Origin: Romanomermis culicivorax
Lineage: Eukaryota; Nematoda; Enoplea; Mermithida; Mermithidae
Length of the DNA stretch: 64,000 nucleotides
Reading direction: 5' to 3'
NCBI GenBank assembly: GCA_963922205.1
Contig: CAWUHX010000071.1
Location: 744,001-808,000 of the forward strand
Under the pieces are notes generated by a model. That model was not told the DNA's origin and ran no database searches. It was given only the letters and a program-made list of their open reading frames with translations. The position numbers and the translations under genes were made by a program. Position 1 is the first letter of the stretch. Each line of letters begins with the position of its first letter. Shown piece by piece: positions 48,101-58,453 of this stretch.

Positions 48101-50102
48101 ATGATGTTATAATATGCAATAAGAAGATTTCGGAAGTGTGCTATTCGCCTGCACTAGTATTTGGACTTCTGAACCTTTAGAAAGATAGTCTTTTAGAAAA
48201 GTTCATTTCAGACCATTAGAATAATTTCTCTTGTAACAAAATCCAGAAGTTCGGAAGTTTTTTAGCACACATCGTTCTTGTGGTCGAGAAACACTTTCGA
48301 AAGATAACCCTTTCCTTATTTTCACGCCCGAAATGATACGCCTACTTTCTAAATTGGGATGATGGGCAGATTAGTGGGAAAGTATCAGTGAACTGTAGCC
48401 TAAGGGGCTTTTCTAAACGTCTTTGTGCAAGCGATGAAGAACGAGTTGTATTTCTGAACTTCTAGGTTGGTGCAACGCTGAGTTTCACAATAATAATTGA
48501 TTTCTTACCGGTGTAGCTAAAAATTACTTTCTTCCCATAGAGAAATTACCAGTTCCAGCGTATTTTACTACTGAATAAGAACTTGTAACGGCAGTTAACT
48601 ACCACACAATAAATCGACCATCATTTTTATGAAATTCGGAGCAGAATAATCAAGATTACAAGACCGTTTATTATACAGGGTGAGCAAAAAAAGGCGACCT
48701 GTGGTGACTCTCACAACTTTCGAACATACGGAGATTTTTTAGTGCGGATTGCTGCATTAGAATGCCCTGTTTGTCCTTGTTACAAATGCCAAATTTTATG
48801 CTCCTAGAATTTATGGTTACTGTTCAAACAGAAATTTTGTAAAAGTGGTCATTTTTCAAAAAGTAAAAGTTGTGAAATCAAAGTAAAAGTTGTCCTTTTG
48901 TGAAAGAAGCTTTTTAAGGCTGTCAATAATGCTTAAAAATCATCCAGATTTGTAAGTTACACGTAATTTAAAGTCGTCAACTTCTTATTTCAATACGGGC
49001 AAAATTTCGCCGAAATCAAGAGCTTTTATTTTGAAATTGTAAAAAACAAAATCAAAGCAAAATCAATTCTGTCATTGACCAGATTGAAAAACGATTAAAA
49101 TTATTGGTGAAACACAAAGTAGGACACACTTAGATGGCTCTCTTGTATTTTCCAGCTGTTATATGGTACTCATGATTGGATCTATTGTACTTTTCTGTTG
49201 TAAAACATGTCGATTTTGTTAATTTTTCAAAATTTATTTGCAAAAAAATCGACGTTTAGTATTTTTGATGCTAGTCAGTCAATGTTCGAGCAATCTGACT
49301 GAAACTCTCCAGTTTTATGCCAGATGTTTTATCTATCGGCGGCAGGAAACCGCATTAAAAAAGCTTCAGCCTTTTGAAAGCAATGAAAGCCAGTACCGGT
49401 CGCCTTTTTTTTGGCTCACCCTGTATACAGTAGTGAACATCGAAAACACGTAAATTCATTTCGTATATAATCGTACTAATTTGGAATTCAAGGACATGAA
49501 CCCATTAATTCCAGTGTTCATGTATCGAACCTTGTTTGGATGAGCTAACACAGTTTTTTTTTGTTTCATCTTCGTGCTTAGTGTAATTATTGCACATAAT
49601 TCATTCAACCGCCCTTGGTAAATGAAATCATTTATATTACAGAAGTCCCTGAATAACTGTAAACTACTTCGAATTCTATTCATTGATGGTACCACTTTTG
49701 AAAGTCCACTCTATGATTAATAGTCCACGTATATTTGAAACTTTTCAGGTCGACACTTACCTTCAAGGCAAGGTGGAGAATTTCGACCTTTGGATCGTGA
49801 GAACTTTATTCGAAACTCAAAAAAAACTTTCACTGTCGCTCGTACTGACATCTATTTTGGTTGAATGTTTATCGCCGGCGATCGTCAATTCGATGAACAA
49901 TTTCGAACGAGGCAAAATACGAAGTTTAGCCGTCGCGGCCTTATTTTTGCCCGTCTACGTCTATTTTGCCGTTTGCGTTTGTTCATTGGCCAGTTTTAAC
50001 GCCGAATTTATCATTTTTTCGTCCATGCGGCATTTCATGTACATTACGTCTCTGGGACTACTATTGACCGTGGTGTCGGATAAGCTGGGACTTGATATTT
50101 GA
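41977..50102 (+). CDS. Multi-pass membrane protein of unknown family (three exons, 296 aa)
   Basis: The exons joined are 41977-42136, 47115-47491 and 49749-50102. They total 891 nt with matching phases (1, then 0). The product starts MDFENGQYPALMSMN. After an amphipathic stretch (about residues 25-45) it has six or seven hydrophobic segments: two Leu/Cys-rich ones in the first half of exon 2, two more before its end, and two or three in exon 3 before the C-terminus DKLGLDI. No signal peptide, conserved motif or known fold is recognised. Exon 2 and exon 3 join strongly (KLG|GTATGA donor, TTTTCAG acceptor). The exon 1 to 2 junction is chosen for phase and could be wrong. An AATAAA lies 48 nt after the stop. 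The start has an acceptor-like AATAG 4 nt upstream. The channel gene lies 1.7 kb downstream on the same strand. Confidence 0.75.
42388..42808. mobile_element. CATACATGCAC MITE in the left foldback arm
   Basis: The ends are CATACATGCAC and GTGCATGTATG; the body is an inverted relative of 33090-33512 with the CTGCTGGGGGTCA unit repeated. The other arm (about 45575-45585) is continuous across this point. No clean 8-bp duplication remains. Confidence 0.82.
43565..43915. repeat. Dispersed repeat (family of 26360-26660)
   Basis: It contains the hairpin variant GGCGCGAAGTGCC, TCATCAAAAAATTGACATTT and ATGGCTAGCCATA motifs, and ends in a C-run followed by AATTACATGTA. It sits in the middle of the foldback. 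Confidence 0.6.
45786..47114. other. Rest of membrane protein intron 1
   Basis: No exon-like coding was seen. Around 46580-46700 short inverted pieces (ATATCGAGA / TCTCGATAT) flank a GTTGAGC(A/T)GCACCTTAAC motif that recurs near 51930. Confidence 0.45.
47115..47491 (+). CDS. Membrane protein exon 2
   Basis: The exon starts after TTTTGGTAG with LLLTAYSLCVFCLWLCVLCL. It contains LYLLPPLCLAYVPMIFAAAL and ALLIATCCAIIAGTLSAITF, and ends AAATTG|GTATGA. An alternative acceptor at 47058-47059 keeps the frame but not the phase of exon 1. Confidence 0.78.
48676..49423. mobile_element. Complete mariner-like non-autonomous element, TA target
   Basis: The ends CAGGGTGAGC-A7-GGCGACC and GGTCGCC-T9-GGCTCACCCTG are inverted and flanked by TA on each side (48674-48675 and 49424-49425). 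The element is 748 bp with no transposase ORF and sits in the last intron of the membrane protein gene. Partial copies lie at 1-102 and 12047-12433. Confidence 0.88.
49749..50102 (+). CDS. Membrane protein exon 3 with stop
   Basis: The exon starts VDTYLQGKVENFDLW after TTTTCAG. It contains KLSLSLVLTSILVECLSPAI, AALFLPVYVYFAVCVCSLAS and a final hydrophobic stretch, then TGA. Confidence 0.82.
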   Translation, partial: VDTYLQGKVENFDLWIVRTLFETQKKLSLSLVLTSILVECLSPAIVNSMNNFERGKIRSLAVAALFLPVYVYFAVCVCSLASFNAEFIIFSSMRHFMYITSLGLLLTVVSDKLGLDI

Positions 50103-50149
50103 TAAACCATGATCTGTCTTATGCTTCTTTGGTTTTTACTAATCGTAGG

Positions 50150-50155
50150 AATAAA
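50150..50155 (+). terminator. AATAAA poly(A) signal of membrane protein gene
   Basis: A canonical hexamer lies 48 nt past the TGA at 50100-50102. Confidence 0.65.
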
Positions 50156-51741
50156 ACTTGCAACTAATTTCCATATTGTCGACTTTCTAAATTCTTTTAT
50201 TTAAAATTGATTTTTTTTTATTTTAGAAATTTTCTTTTTAATTCAAAATATTTAGAATTCGAAGAAGTGGAAATTAGAAGGAAATTTGAGGCAACAGAAA
50301 CGTCTATCATAATGTTAACTTGATAGAGCTCGAAATTCGCTGATTTTGAAAAACCTCCGGAACTCGTTTAGAAAACATCAAAAGATGCGAAACCGATGTC
50401 CAATTTCTGATTGACGTAAATTGTATTTCGTTATTTGCTGTAAACAATGCAATTTTCAACGCTTCAAAAAACATTTATTTACCAAAGACTGTAATTTCAC
50501 GTGTAATTATACCGAATTCAAATAACATAAGTTGCAGTGATCTGTAGAAGCATGTAAAAGCTGTAGGAATTGTTGCTCGCTCGTAGCAAAAGAGGCAAGC
50601 GATTTCTTTGCTGACCTCTGATGTTTTGTTGAATTTATCGTTTCAAAAATGGATCTATAGTCACTATTTTTATTGAAACTCTTGTAAATATTACAAGTGG
50701 AAAACAATGTCGCACATCAATGGAAATTTATTAGCTTACTCAACCCTTACCATTTTTGAGGAAAAGTCCTAAAGTGAAAGCCTTGTGTAAATTAGTTTGA
50801 GGGCGGCGTCTTTTGTCATCTTTCAATTTACGAACATTCTATAAAGATTATAGTTTTTTTGTTTTTCGTTACAATTGTATTTTTTTTATATTCGGAAACT
50901 ATAAAAGTTTGCCAATCTAGACGCTCATAGTTTCACTGTCGTTCAATGTTCTATGCACAAATTTCATGGTCGAAAGCGAATCACTTCGTCATTGCTCTAA
51001 TTTTACTTTCCTAAAAATTATCTTTTCTCCTAATTAATTGTACTACTAAAAATTAATAAAGCGAAGGACGCTTGATTATTGAAACTTTAACCTCTAAAAC
51101 ATTATTTGATCAGTAGAGCGTCAAAATCAACGTCCCCATTACCTCATTTGCATACTATAACTTGTTTATTTTTTACAATCTTAGTCGAGTTCAGTTCACT
51201 TGCTGGCTGGGGTAACTAATTATCCCGCATTCAAAAAACAGTGCATTACATAATGGATCTTTCGTAGTGATGGGGCATATCGCCATTCGCCAAAATTAGA
51301 GCAATGTTCATTGGAGCGATTGAAAATAGAAAAATAGACAAATTTCAGGGCTAAAATTTGTCGTCGCCCGGGGGGTCGGGTTTGGAAAAATGACAATTTT
51401 TCTTCTGATGCAAATAAAAAAGACCTTGTCGTATAGAATGGCCAATTTTTCGTCCCGATTTGACCTTCGTCGTTTCGGAAACCCGATTTTGTACATAAGG
51501 GCGAAAAAAATTCCGATCTTTATTTTACGTCTTTTTTACTTAAAAACGGTCCACACCGTTATTCCTATTGTTTTTGATTTGTAGAGTATACAGTGCCACG
51601 CATTGTAGGCCTAATTTTTATTTAGTTTTTGATTGGGCCTTTTTTTCAATACAGAAACGATTGTGGGTCACTACGCATAAAATCTGGAAAAAAGTGTGAA
51701 TACTAGTTTAACTATAATTTTTCATTTTTCCGAATTTCTAG
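50156..51741. other. Intergenic stretch between the two plus-strand genes
   Basis: No gene or clear element was recognised. Spacing of ~1.6 kb from the upstream poly(A) signal to the next exon is long for a nematode operon. Confidence 0.4.
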
Positions 51742-51775
51742 GGATCGGCGACTGCACAATTCTCCGACTACGAAA

Positions 51776-51839
51776 ATGGAATCTCTGGCGCTCAAATTGA
51801 TGTGCCTATCGGCCATGGCTGCAAGTGTGGCTCCAGATG
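51776..51839 (+). CDS. ShKT channel exon 1 (signal peptide)
   Basis: The exon encodes MESLALKLMCLSAMAASVA and APD plus one base, ending GATG|GTGAGC. The ATG lies 34 nt after an acceptor-like TTTCTAG (51740-51741), in context AAAATGG. Confidence 0.82.
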
Positions 51840-54800
51840 GTGAGCAAGCAGCAAGCGTCCAAAAGTAGTCTCATGGAATGTTTCAGCTGTAGTTTAACTC
51901 TCCTGATATGTTTTGTCTGTATAAGTTGAGCTGCACCTTAACGGCAACGGTATAATGTAAATAGTTAAGCTACAGCTTAAGCTGCAACTCAGCTGGAGCT
52001 TAAGTCTCTCCGATGAAGTCGAATTCTGGAATTATCTTCACCTGACGTGAAGATCGTGGAATGTTATAGTCTATTCATTTTCAAATGAGCCTCAAAAAGT
52101 AAAATAATTCATAGAAATCATTGAGCAAACAATAAACCTGCATCGTAGGCCGCGATTTTTTTCTCACTTTGTTCGCTTAGCTGTTACAGTCCACTCGAGA
52201 AAAAAGGTGTCTGTATGCGCACGTTCATTATTTGCACGAGCATCGTTCTGTGCGCCGTGGCTCATTCGGAAAAAGTATACTATAATATCTAATCGATTAG
52301 GAGCATTGCATTCCTCGAGATTTTCTCTAATCAAATTTGCAGACTTTAGTTTTTTTGTTGACTATATTTCCGACGATTTCATGAGATTCAGGAAATTGAT
52401 TGATGTGTTTTGACCTCCAGGAAAAAGATATAAAATTTTATCAAAAAAATCAGCGAACTTGAATAAGTCACCCGTGTTAGATCAAAATTGTTGCAGTGGT
52501 CGGAAACGGTCAAATTTTCGGCTTGCGCAAATAAATCTCGAAATATTACTCTCGCGTAGAACAATAGTCTATAAATACTATAGTCTATTCATTTTCAAAA
52601 AAACGAAATAATCCATAGAAATCAGTGCGCGGACAATAAACCTGCATCGCAGGCCGAAATGTTTTTTCTCAACTTTTTCGCCTAACTACTACGGTCAAGT
52701 ACTCAGGGTGCTTAACTATTTGTATTAACATCTTTTAGCGCACCGAGGCTCATTTGGAAAAAATAGAATATAGTTGTTGCTCATCTTTTATTTTGTTGAA
52801 AAAATTGAAAAAAAAGAAAAGGACAAGTATGGGCTAGCGACCCATAGTTGTCCTTTTCCCGATAATGTTTACAATTCTATCGATTGGTTTAATTTGACTT
52901 CTCCTCGAATGAGATTTTTGACTCTTGGCGTGCTGATCTTCTTAATGAAAATCATTGAATTTAAAATCCATATCGATATGAAGATTGATGAGCACAATGC
53001 GTGTGAACCTGTGCTAATATTGCGTATTATTCTTCTCAATTATAGATCCACCAATATTTCTCGATCAAGGCCTCTCGCCCGGCGCTCCCGGTTGTTCGGA
53101 CGTCGAACCCAAATGCTCAGTTTGGGCCAGTCAAGGAGAATGCCAAACCAACGCGGCTTGGATGATGTCCAACTGTCGCCGATCATGCCAGAGCTGCCAA
53201 GGAGGTATGTATTAGTCGAGCACTTTCTACATCAACCTTGTACCTAAAGTTCCAAAATTGTCGCAGGCGAGAGAGCCTGGCAGTTGAGGTTGACCATCGC
53301 CGCTCATTACGATAACACTAGTGGAATCAGGAATTATTCCATTAATCACGTGAAATTGAATTCGTTCCACGTTGATCACATTGAAATGGTAATTATAAAT
53401 TTTGTCAAAAAATATCGTATTTTCGGTTACAGTAAATACGACGATGAAACTATAGACTTTTGACGTTCATCAAATAGTGAAAATAGCTTCTTTTTAGGAT
53501 GAGCAAAAACAAACAGCCAAATTGCATGGAAAACTCGTCTTCGTGAGACTTTTTTGAAGTCGTAAAATCTTTAATTAATTTGACACTTGACTTTTTAGAC
53601 GTGGAATGATTCCCGCGTGGCTTGGGATAAGCAGCGATGGGGTGTTTCGTGGCTCAACTTTTACTGGGTTCAAATCTGGACGCCTCAAGTCGTTCAGAGC
53701 AATTCGTAAGTATTATAGAAATTCAATAACTTATCAAGACAATATCAATTTTGCTATGGCAACTTTTCCAATAGAGTTTGATTGGAAATCACAACTTGAA
53801 AGTGAATACTAGAAACAGCTACAGTAACTCACAACTCGATAAATTAGAAAATTCTGTTTACTATTAATTTTCATGCGATTTTAATTACAGTCATATTCAC
53901 GTCATGAATTTATTACCGACTGAATTTCACTGTTCTTGATCAGAGCGTGTAAAAATTTTTAATTCTTTGCATCAAAAAATTTAGAAGTGGTTGCAAATGT
54001 TTCTGAATTTTGTAGGCCTCCGTCGACGCCGGCCCAGATTTCGAGCAAAGTTTTAGCCGCCAATTACACGGGTCAAGTTTATATGTGGGCTGATTTCAGT
54101 ATGACCACTTTATGCGATATGGACTACGGTAATTACCCGTACGACGTACAGAAGTGTACTTTCAAGTTGGACGATCGTCGCTATTATGCGGTCAGGTTTA
54201 CTGTTGCACAATCCGCTATCGAAGAAGCGAAAATTTCGGCTCGAAAAGTATGTAACGGCCTGCCAATTTTGTGAATGACTGCAGTACCAAAATGTTTCTG
54301 CTGTAGATTCAGTGGGAAAGTGACTGGTCAGTAAGATTTCAGATACAACTTGCGTTTCAGTAGTCTACTGTAACATATTAGTTCAATTTTTAATCGCGAT
54401 TTTTGCGATGAATATTTTTTGCAGTTTTTCATCAGGTTAATTTTGTTATCTCTAACCGAGTTTTGCCCTGGTTTTCATTGAGGTACGGCGGACTAGTAAC
54501 TGCCAAAAATGTCAAAATGCATAATCCGTTTGCACATAATCCTACTGTATGATAAGTTTGAGGAGCGTACGAATCAGGAATGACGTGTTCAGCAAAGAAG
54601 TTGTATACTCGGACTAATTCGCATTAAATTTTTAAAGGTGCACGCCGCCGGCTGGAAAACGCAATCCGTCGAATTGAACCAAAATAAATATAGCGTCAAC
54701 GTTTTGGCCGATTGGAGCTTAGATCCGTTCAACGTTGAAACGTCGAACGTCGACGCCCTTCTGATTTTGAAACGCGATCATTCGTACTACGGCGCCGAAA

Positions 54801-57800
54801 TCGTCGGCCCGTTGGTCGTTCCAGCCGTCGTGACTTTAGTCTCGTTTCTGGCCGGTAGTTTTTGGAATCAAATCGCCTTGCTGCTAGTCAGTCTACTATT
54901 CCAATTGTTGGTCAGCGTAACAGTCAATGGTCAACTGCCGCCCGCAAGTGGTGAAGTTCCTGCCATATGTAAGTGACTAAAACAATGTGTCCGAAAAAAA
55001 CTGATTCGCCATCCAGAAAATAAACGGAACTAATGCTGGCTTACTCTCGATCCTGATCGATGAGAGATCGAAACATTTAAATTTACTGCCACAAACTGTG
55101 GATGTGAGTAAAATTTTAGGAAATTGATGTATTTCGTCAAAATATTAAAGATTCAGTTTTCAATAAGAATATTAAAACGTCGAACGACAATTTAATTTTA
55201 GTTATTGAACTTGACGAGCTTAGCACCTGTCTGATAGAAAACGAATTTTCATGTTCATTTTAACATCTACAGTAATCTTCTAAAACCATATCTCAAGCAA
55301 GGAGACGGTCATGAACGTTTCAATTTTCTTTTTAATTTGATCCAAAGAAATTCCTTGTTCATACCTGATAACATTCATGATAACTATGAGAGATATAGTG
55401 TTTAAAGATCTAAGTTTTCATGCAGAATTATTTTAACACTATCTAAAAGAAAGTACAATTCATCTATATTATGTGGGCGATTCTTGTGCATCAGTATCAG
55501 TTGTTCCATAAGTGTGATTTCACTATGATCACCCACAATTTTTTGTCACAAAGTGTGCTGCTCATTCTGGATTGACCATCTTCCATAGATAATATTTGCT
55601 GACCTACGACATAATTTCGACTTTGATAGACAGCCGTCCTTATAAGCTTTAGGCACATTCGTTGGAATCCATTCCTGGGTTAACCTCGTTTCTGTTGCTG
55701 ATAACTGACCACGACGAAAATTTTTGTGCATTGCTAATTTTTGCTAAAAGAAAATTTAGAGTATAATTAACAGTTTAACATCCGATGAGCTGAAATTGTA
55801 GGCTGAAGCATAAATAAAGTTAAGCAACATGTAAAAAGAAAAATCTGAGGAGGTCGACAAAATTCAAACTTAACTTCAACTACCCCTAACCTCGTAAAAA
55901 GTGATACGCCATTAGCATTTTGGGTCTTTTTAACAATTTTACCCCCACCGTTTTTTTGTTTTTACACTTTTCCTGTTCTTTGTGTACACTGAGAGTAATT
56001 GTAAACATTTTTTTGCTTCCATTCAGTTCATCATTTCTTTTTCAAATTGCATTACTGAGTTATTTTAATAATTTCGATTTTCATCGATATCTGTGATTAG
56101 TGAGTAGGCATTTGTTTTTCCTTTAAAATTTTCCTTAGGCTTAGGCTTAGCGTACAGCAGCTGCGCCCAAAGGGCGCAGCGCTGTTGAGGCGCTTCCAAA
56201 TGAAGTTGTTAGTTTGAATAGTATCAAGGATCGGTCAAATGATTATTTTCAGTCTTGTTTAGTTGTGCCTGCTTGGTCGAGTGGATATGACACTTGCCTT
56301 TGAAACAAGATTCTGACTTCGATTCCGGTTGCAACGTAAATTTTCCCAAGTTTCTGTCTTTTCTTACACAGGAAAAGCGTGAAAAACAAAAAAAAAACGG
56401 TGGGGGTAAAATTGTTAAAAAGGTCCAGCATTTTTTGATAGATCTCAACGTGATCGCTTGAAAAACTGTCTGGGCGTAGGTCAAATATTTTGGGCGAGGT
56501 CTAAACCCCCTTCCAAAATTCTTACATCGATTTTTGATCGGAATCCCAAAAACGTGCCTGTAATCAAATATTTCTTATTTTTGCATTGTAGTGTGTTTTT
56601 TCCTCTTTCTGTGTTGAACGGGAATTTCTCATAATTTTTTCAAAAATTCTTAGCTCGGTAAGAGGCAGTAATAGCGTAGCGAATTTTAATGCTGTGAAAA
56701 GTGATCGCATGTTAAAATCTGTTCCGTTCATTACACTATTTGAAGCAAGCGAAATTTAATATCTCGTAAATAAAGTCGTATAGTTCGTAAAAATGAAAAA
56801 ACGAACACCTCCTGTTGGAAAAGATTGTACTGCAAAATGTGGTGCATCATAGGTCTGAAACTTTGTATACTTTTTACGTTTGTATAGATTTTACGATTGA
56901 AATGAAATGATGAAAAGGTCTTTGTTCTTCAAAAGGTCATCATGATGAGCATTAAGAAGTTCAGTGTAGAAAACTTCACAAACCGAAATGATTAGTATAA
57001 TGTGAGGAATGCCAACATGGAGCAAAAACGTTTTTCTTATATGGTTAATCAGAATTTTACGGATGTCTTTTGAGATGCCATTCATAGAAAAAAGAAATAA
57101 AATCACAAATTCATGGATTTAATTATCGGTCGTCCTTTTTTCTTCAAATGCTTCTAAAGCAAATACTATTCCGTATTTTCACTATTTTCCACCAAAACGC
57201 GCCGTAGGAAGCTGAAATTTTGCGACATCATTCGGAAATTTTTGACTAAACATTTGTACGTACAGTGTAATATTTTAGTAAACGCTTTTTAAATCCCAGC
57301 ATATTTGTATCATTCCCGTATTTCATGAAAAACTGACTGCAATAGCCACTTGTGAATTATGAAGAAACGTGCTCCGCTTCGTAAAGTTCTCTAGGTTTGA
57401 TTTCTTGTATTACAGTAAGCTTCAAAGGAATGAAAAATCTTCTTTCTGTCATTAACAAAAAAAAAATTCAACTCATGAATCATTTCTACTATGTATTTTG
57501 TGTTTTGGCAGTGAAATACAGTAGCTTCAACATGGCGATGACCTGCATCGTGCTCATAACTTGCGCCATTTTGTTGACTCTATCGACCCTGGAAAGCACA
57601 CTACCACCGCCGCGTTTTTTGTCTTTTTTCGTTGAAAAAATGGAAAAATTTTTGCCCTGTTTCTCCGGACGTATCGACGATACGAAATTCGGCCAGGACG
57701 GAACAACGGCCGTCGATTCGTCCAACCCAATCAAATTCCATTGGGCGCCAGTTGCCAAAACTGTGAAAAGTTTGTTGTTCATTTTGTGTTTAGTTTTGTA

Positions 57801-57831
57801 CGTATTCGTCATGTTAGCCTGTTTAACTTGA
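51776..57831 (+). CDS. Cys-loop ligand-gated ion channel subunit with N-terminal ShKT domain (seven exons, 444 aa)
   Basis: The exons joined are 51776-51839, 53046-53204, 53267-53388, 53599-53705, 54016-54247, 54638-54968 and 57512-57831. They total 1335 nt, with GT-AG introns and matching phases. Residues 1-19 are a signal peptide. Residues 38-72 form a ShKT domain with cysteines at 38, 45, 54, 65, 69 and 72 and the WA..GEC, WM...C pattern. The ligand-binding domain has WNDSRVAW, IWTPQVVQSN and the 13-residue Cys-loop between C184 and C198 (FPxD-type NYPYDVQKC). Membrane helices M1 (~280-302), M2 (~303-325), M3 (~343-363) and M4 (~423-442) follow, with a short M3-M4 loop. No vicinal Cys pair is seen in loop C, so it is not an alpha-type nicotinic subunit. 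M2 lacks an obvious cation- or anion-type selectivity signature. The ligand is unknown. Confidence 0.92.
52065..52770. repeat. Two direct ~200-bp repeats in channel intron 1
   Basis: 52065-52285 and 52577-52770 share CTATAGTCTATTCATTTTC, ACAATAAACCTGCATCG(T/C)AGGCCG and the GTGCGCCG(T/A)GGCTCATT-like block. They are diverged and non-coding. Confidence 0.7.
53046..53204 (+). CDS. ShKT channel exon 2 (ShKT domain)
   Basis: One exon carries the whole six-cysteine domain. Spacings are C-x6-C-x8-C-x10-C-x3-C-x2-C. Both boundaries are in phase 1, so the exon is a symmetrical module that could be inserted or skipped without a frame change. Confidence 0.93.
53267..53388 (+). CDS. ShKT channel exon 3 (start of ligand-binding domain)
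   Basis: The acceptor is TGTCGCAG. The exon encodes GERAWQLRLTIAAHYDNTSG... to ...SFHVDHIEM, with donor ATG|GTAATT. The intron before it is only 62 nt. Confidence 0.88.
53599..53705 (+). CDS. ShKT channel exon 4
   Basis: The exon encodes TWNDSRVAWDKQRWG and YWVQIWTPQVVQSN, the conserved W-x-D-x-R-x-x-W and IW-x-P motifs of the family. The donor is AATTC|GTAAGT in phase 2. Confidence 0.95.
54016..54247 (+). CDS. ShKT channel exon 5 (Cys-loop)
   Basis: The exon encodes the beta strands leading to CDMDYGNYPYDVQKC and TFKLDDRRYYAVRF. The donor is AAA|GTATGT in phase 0. Confidence 0.95.
54638..54968 (+). CDS. ShKT channel exon 6 (end of LBD, M1, M2)
   Basis: The exon starts VHAAGWKTQSVELN after TTTAAAG. 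It encodes LKRDHSYYGAEIVGP leading into M1, then FWNQIALLLVSLLFQLLVS (M2 region) and LPPASGEVPAI. The donor is ATAT|GTAAGT. Confidence 0.95.
56160..56180. repeat. GCTGCGCCC-AAA-GGGCGCAGC hairpin
   Basis: A perfect 9-bp stem with a 3-base loop follows a TTAGGC run. A near copy, with TTAGG-like run and flanking CTTCCAAATGAA, is at 60355-60425. Confidence 0.85.
56262..56336 (+). tRNA. tRNA-Gln(TTG)-like sequence, probable pseudogene or SINE head
   Basis: Anticodon-loop sequence CTTTGAA with stem CTTGC/ACAAG and a T-loop-like TTCGATTCC occur at tRNA spacing. The 5' GTTG and 3' CAAC can pair. The acceptor stem beyond that and the GG of the B box are poor, so function is doubtful. It lies inside an inverted-repeat element. 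Confidence 0.4.
57512..57831 (+). CDS. ShKT channel exon 7 (M3, loop, M4, stop)
   Basis: The acceptor TTTTGGCAG gives LKYSSFNMAMTCIVLITCAI (M3), a ~60-residue cytoplasmic loop and VKSLLFILCLVLYVFVMLAC (M4), then TGA. It follows a 2.5-kb intron. Confidence 0.93.
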
Positions 57832-57856
57832 GAAACCACTCTTCTTAATTTTTGTA

Positions 57857-57862
57857 AATAAA
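57857..57862 (+). terminator. AATAAA poly(A) signal of the channel gene
   Basis: The hexamer lies 26 nt past the stop codon. Confidence 0.75.
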
Positions 57863-58453
57863 ATTTTATAATCAAATCAATTAATTTTTCGAAAGAAAAA
57901 AATCCCATGTTTTAGATGTCTGTTTTGAATGTCATTTTGCAAGTTTGTTGTGTACGTCAGGACAAATTCAGCTGAGTATAGTGTGCGCATTACTGTAGTG
58001 ATGTTAATTATCGATTTTCGGTTTTCCCGCCCGCACGCTCTATCGATGTGACCTGATCGCGTGCGTATTAGTAAGTATGAGTGGTAGATACCTATCGTTA
58101 ATTTTTTAGAGGATAATAAACGGGGGATATTTGCAGTTGGGGCAAGCCTGGCGGAAACCCACCTTTCCCCGAATCGGTATTTCTGGCGAAAAAATCTGGA
58201 CATGTGAAAAATTTTTTGAGCTCTTTCGCCAAATGGGTGTAGCATACCTGTAGATGGAAACAAGTGGGGGAAAGGTCTCCCGCAAAATTTTCAATCGTAT
58301 GGGCAGTTTCCGACAGCTACCCATCACCCAGCCGCCGGCCTGAAATCGACGAAAAATACCTATTTTTGGTCGAATCGAAAGTCACTTTTTTTGAGCAAAA
58401 ATCGGTCAAAAAAGCATTAATTTAACTCAGTATATACCTTTAATTTAGGAGGG

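Larger units (their letters stand above)
55922..56426. mobile_element. ~0.5-kb inverted-repeat element in channel intron 6
   Basis: The arms 55922-55977 and 56369-56426 are inverted copies (GGGTCTTTTTAACAATTTTA, CCCCCACCG, GTTTTTACACTTTTCCTGT and complements). The interior holds a TTAGGC triplet, a 9-bp-stem hairpin (56160-56180) and a tRNA-like segment (56262-56336). Confidence 0.78.

Noticed and set aside
50150..51742. Membrane protein and channel genes as a nematode operon
   Set aside because: The gap of about 1.6 kb is much longer than the roughly 100-base spacing usual in nematode operons, and no downstream-type signal was seen.
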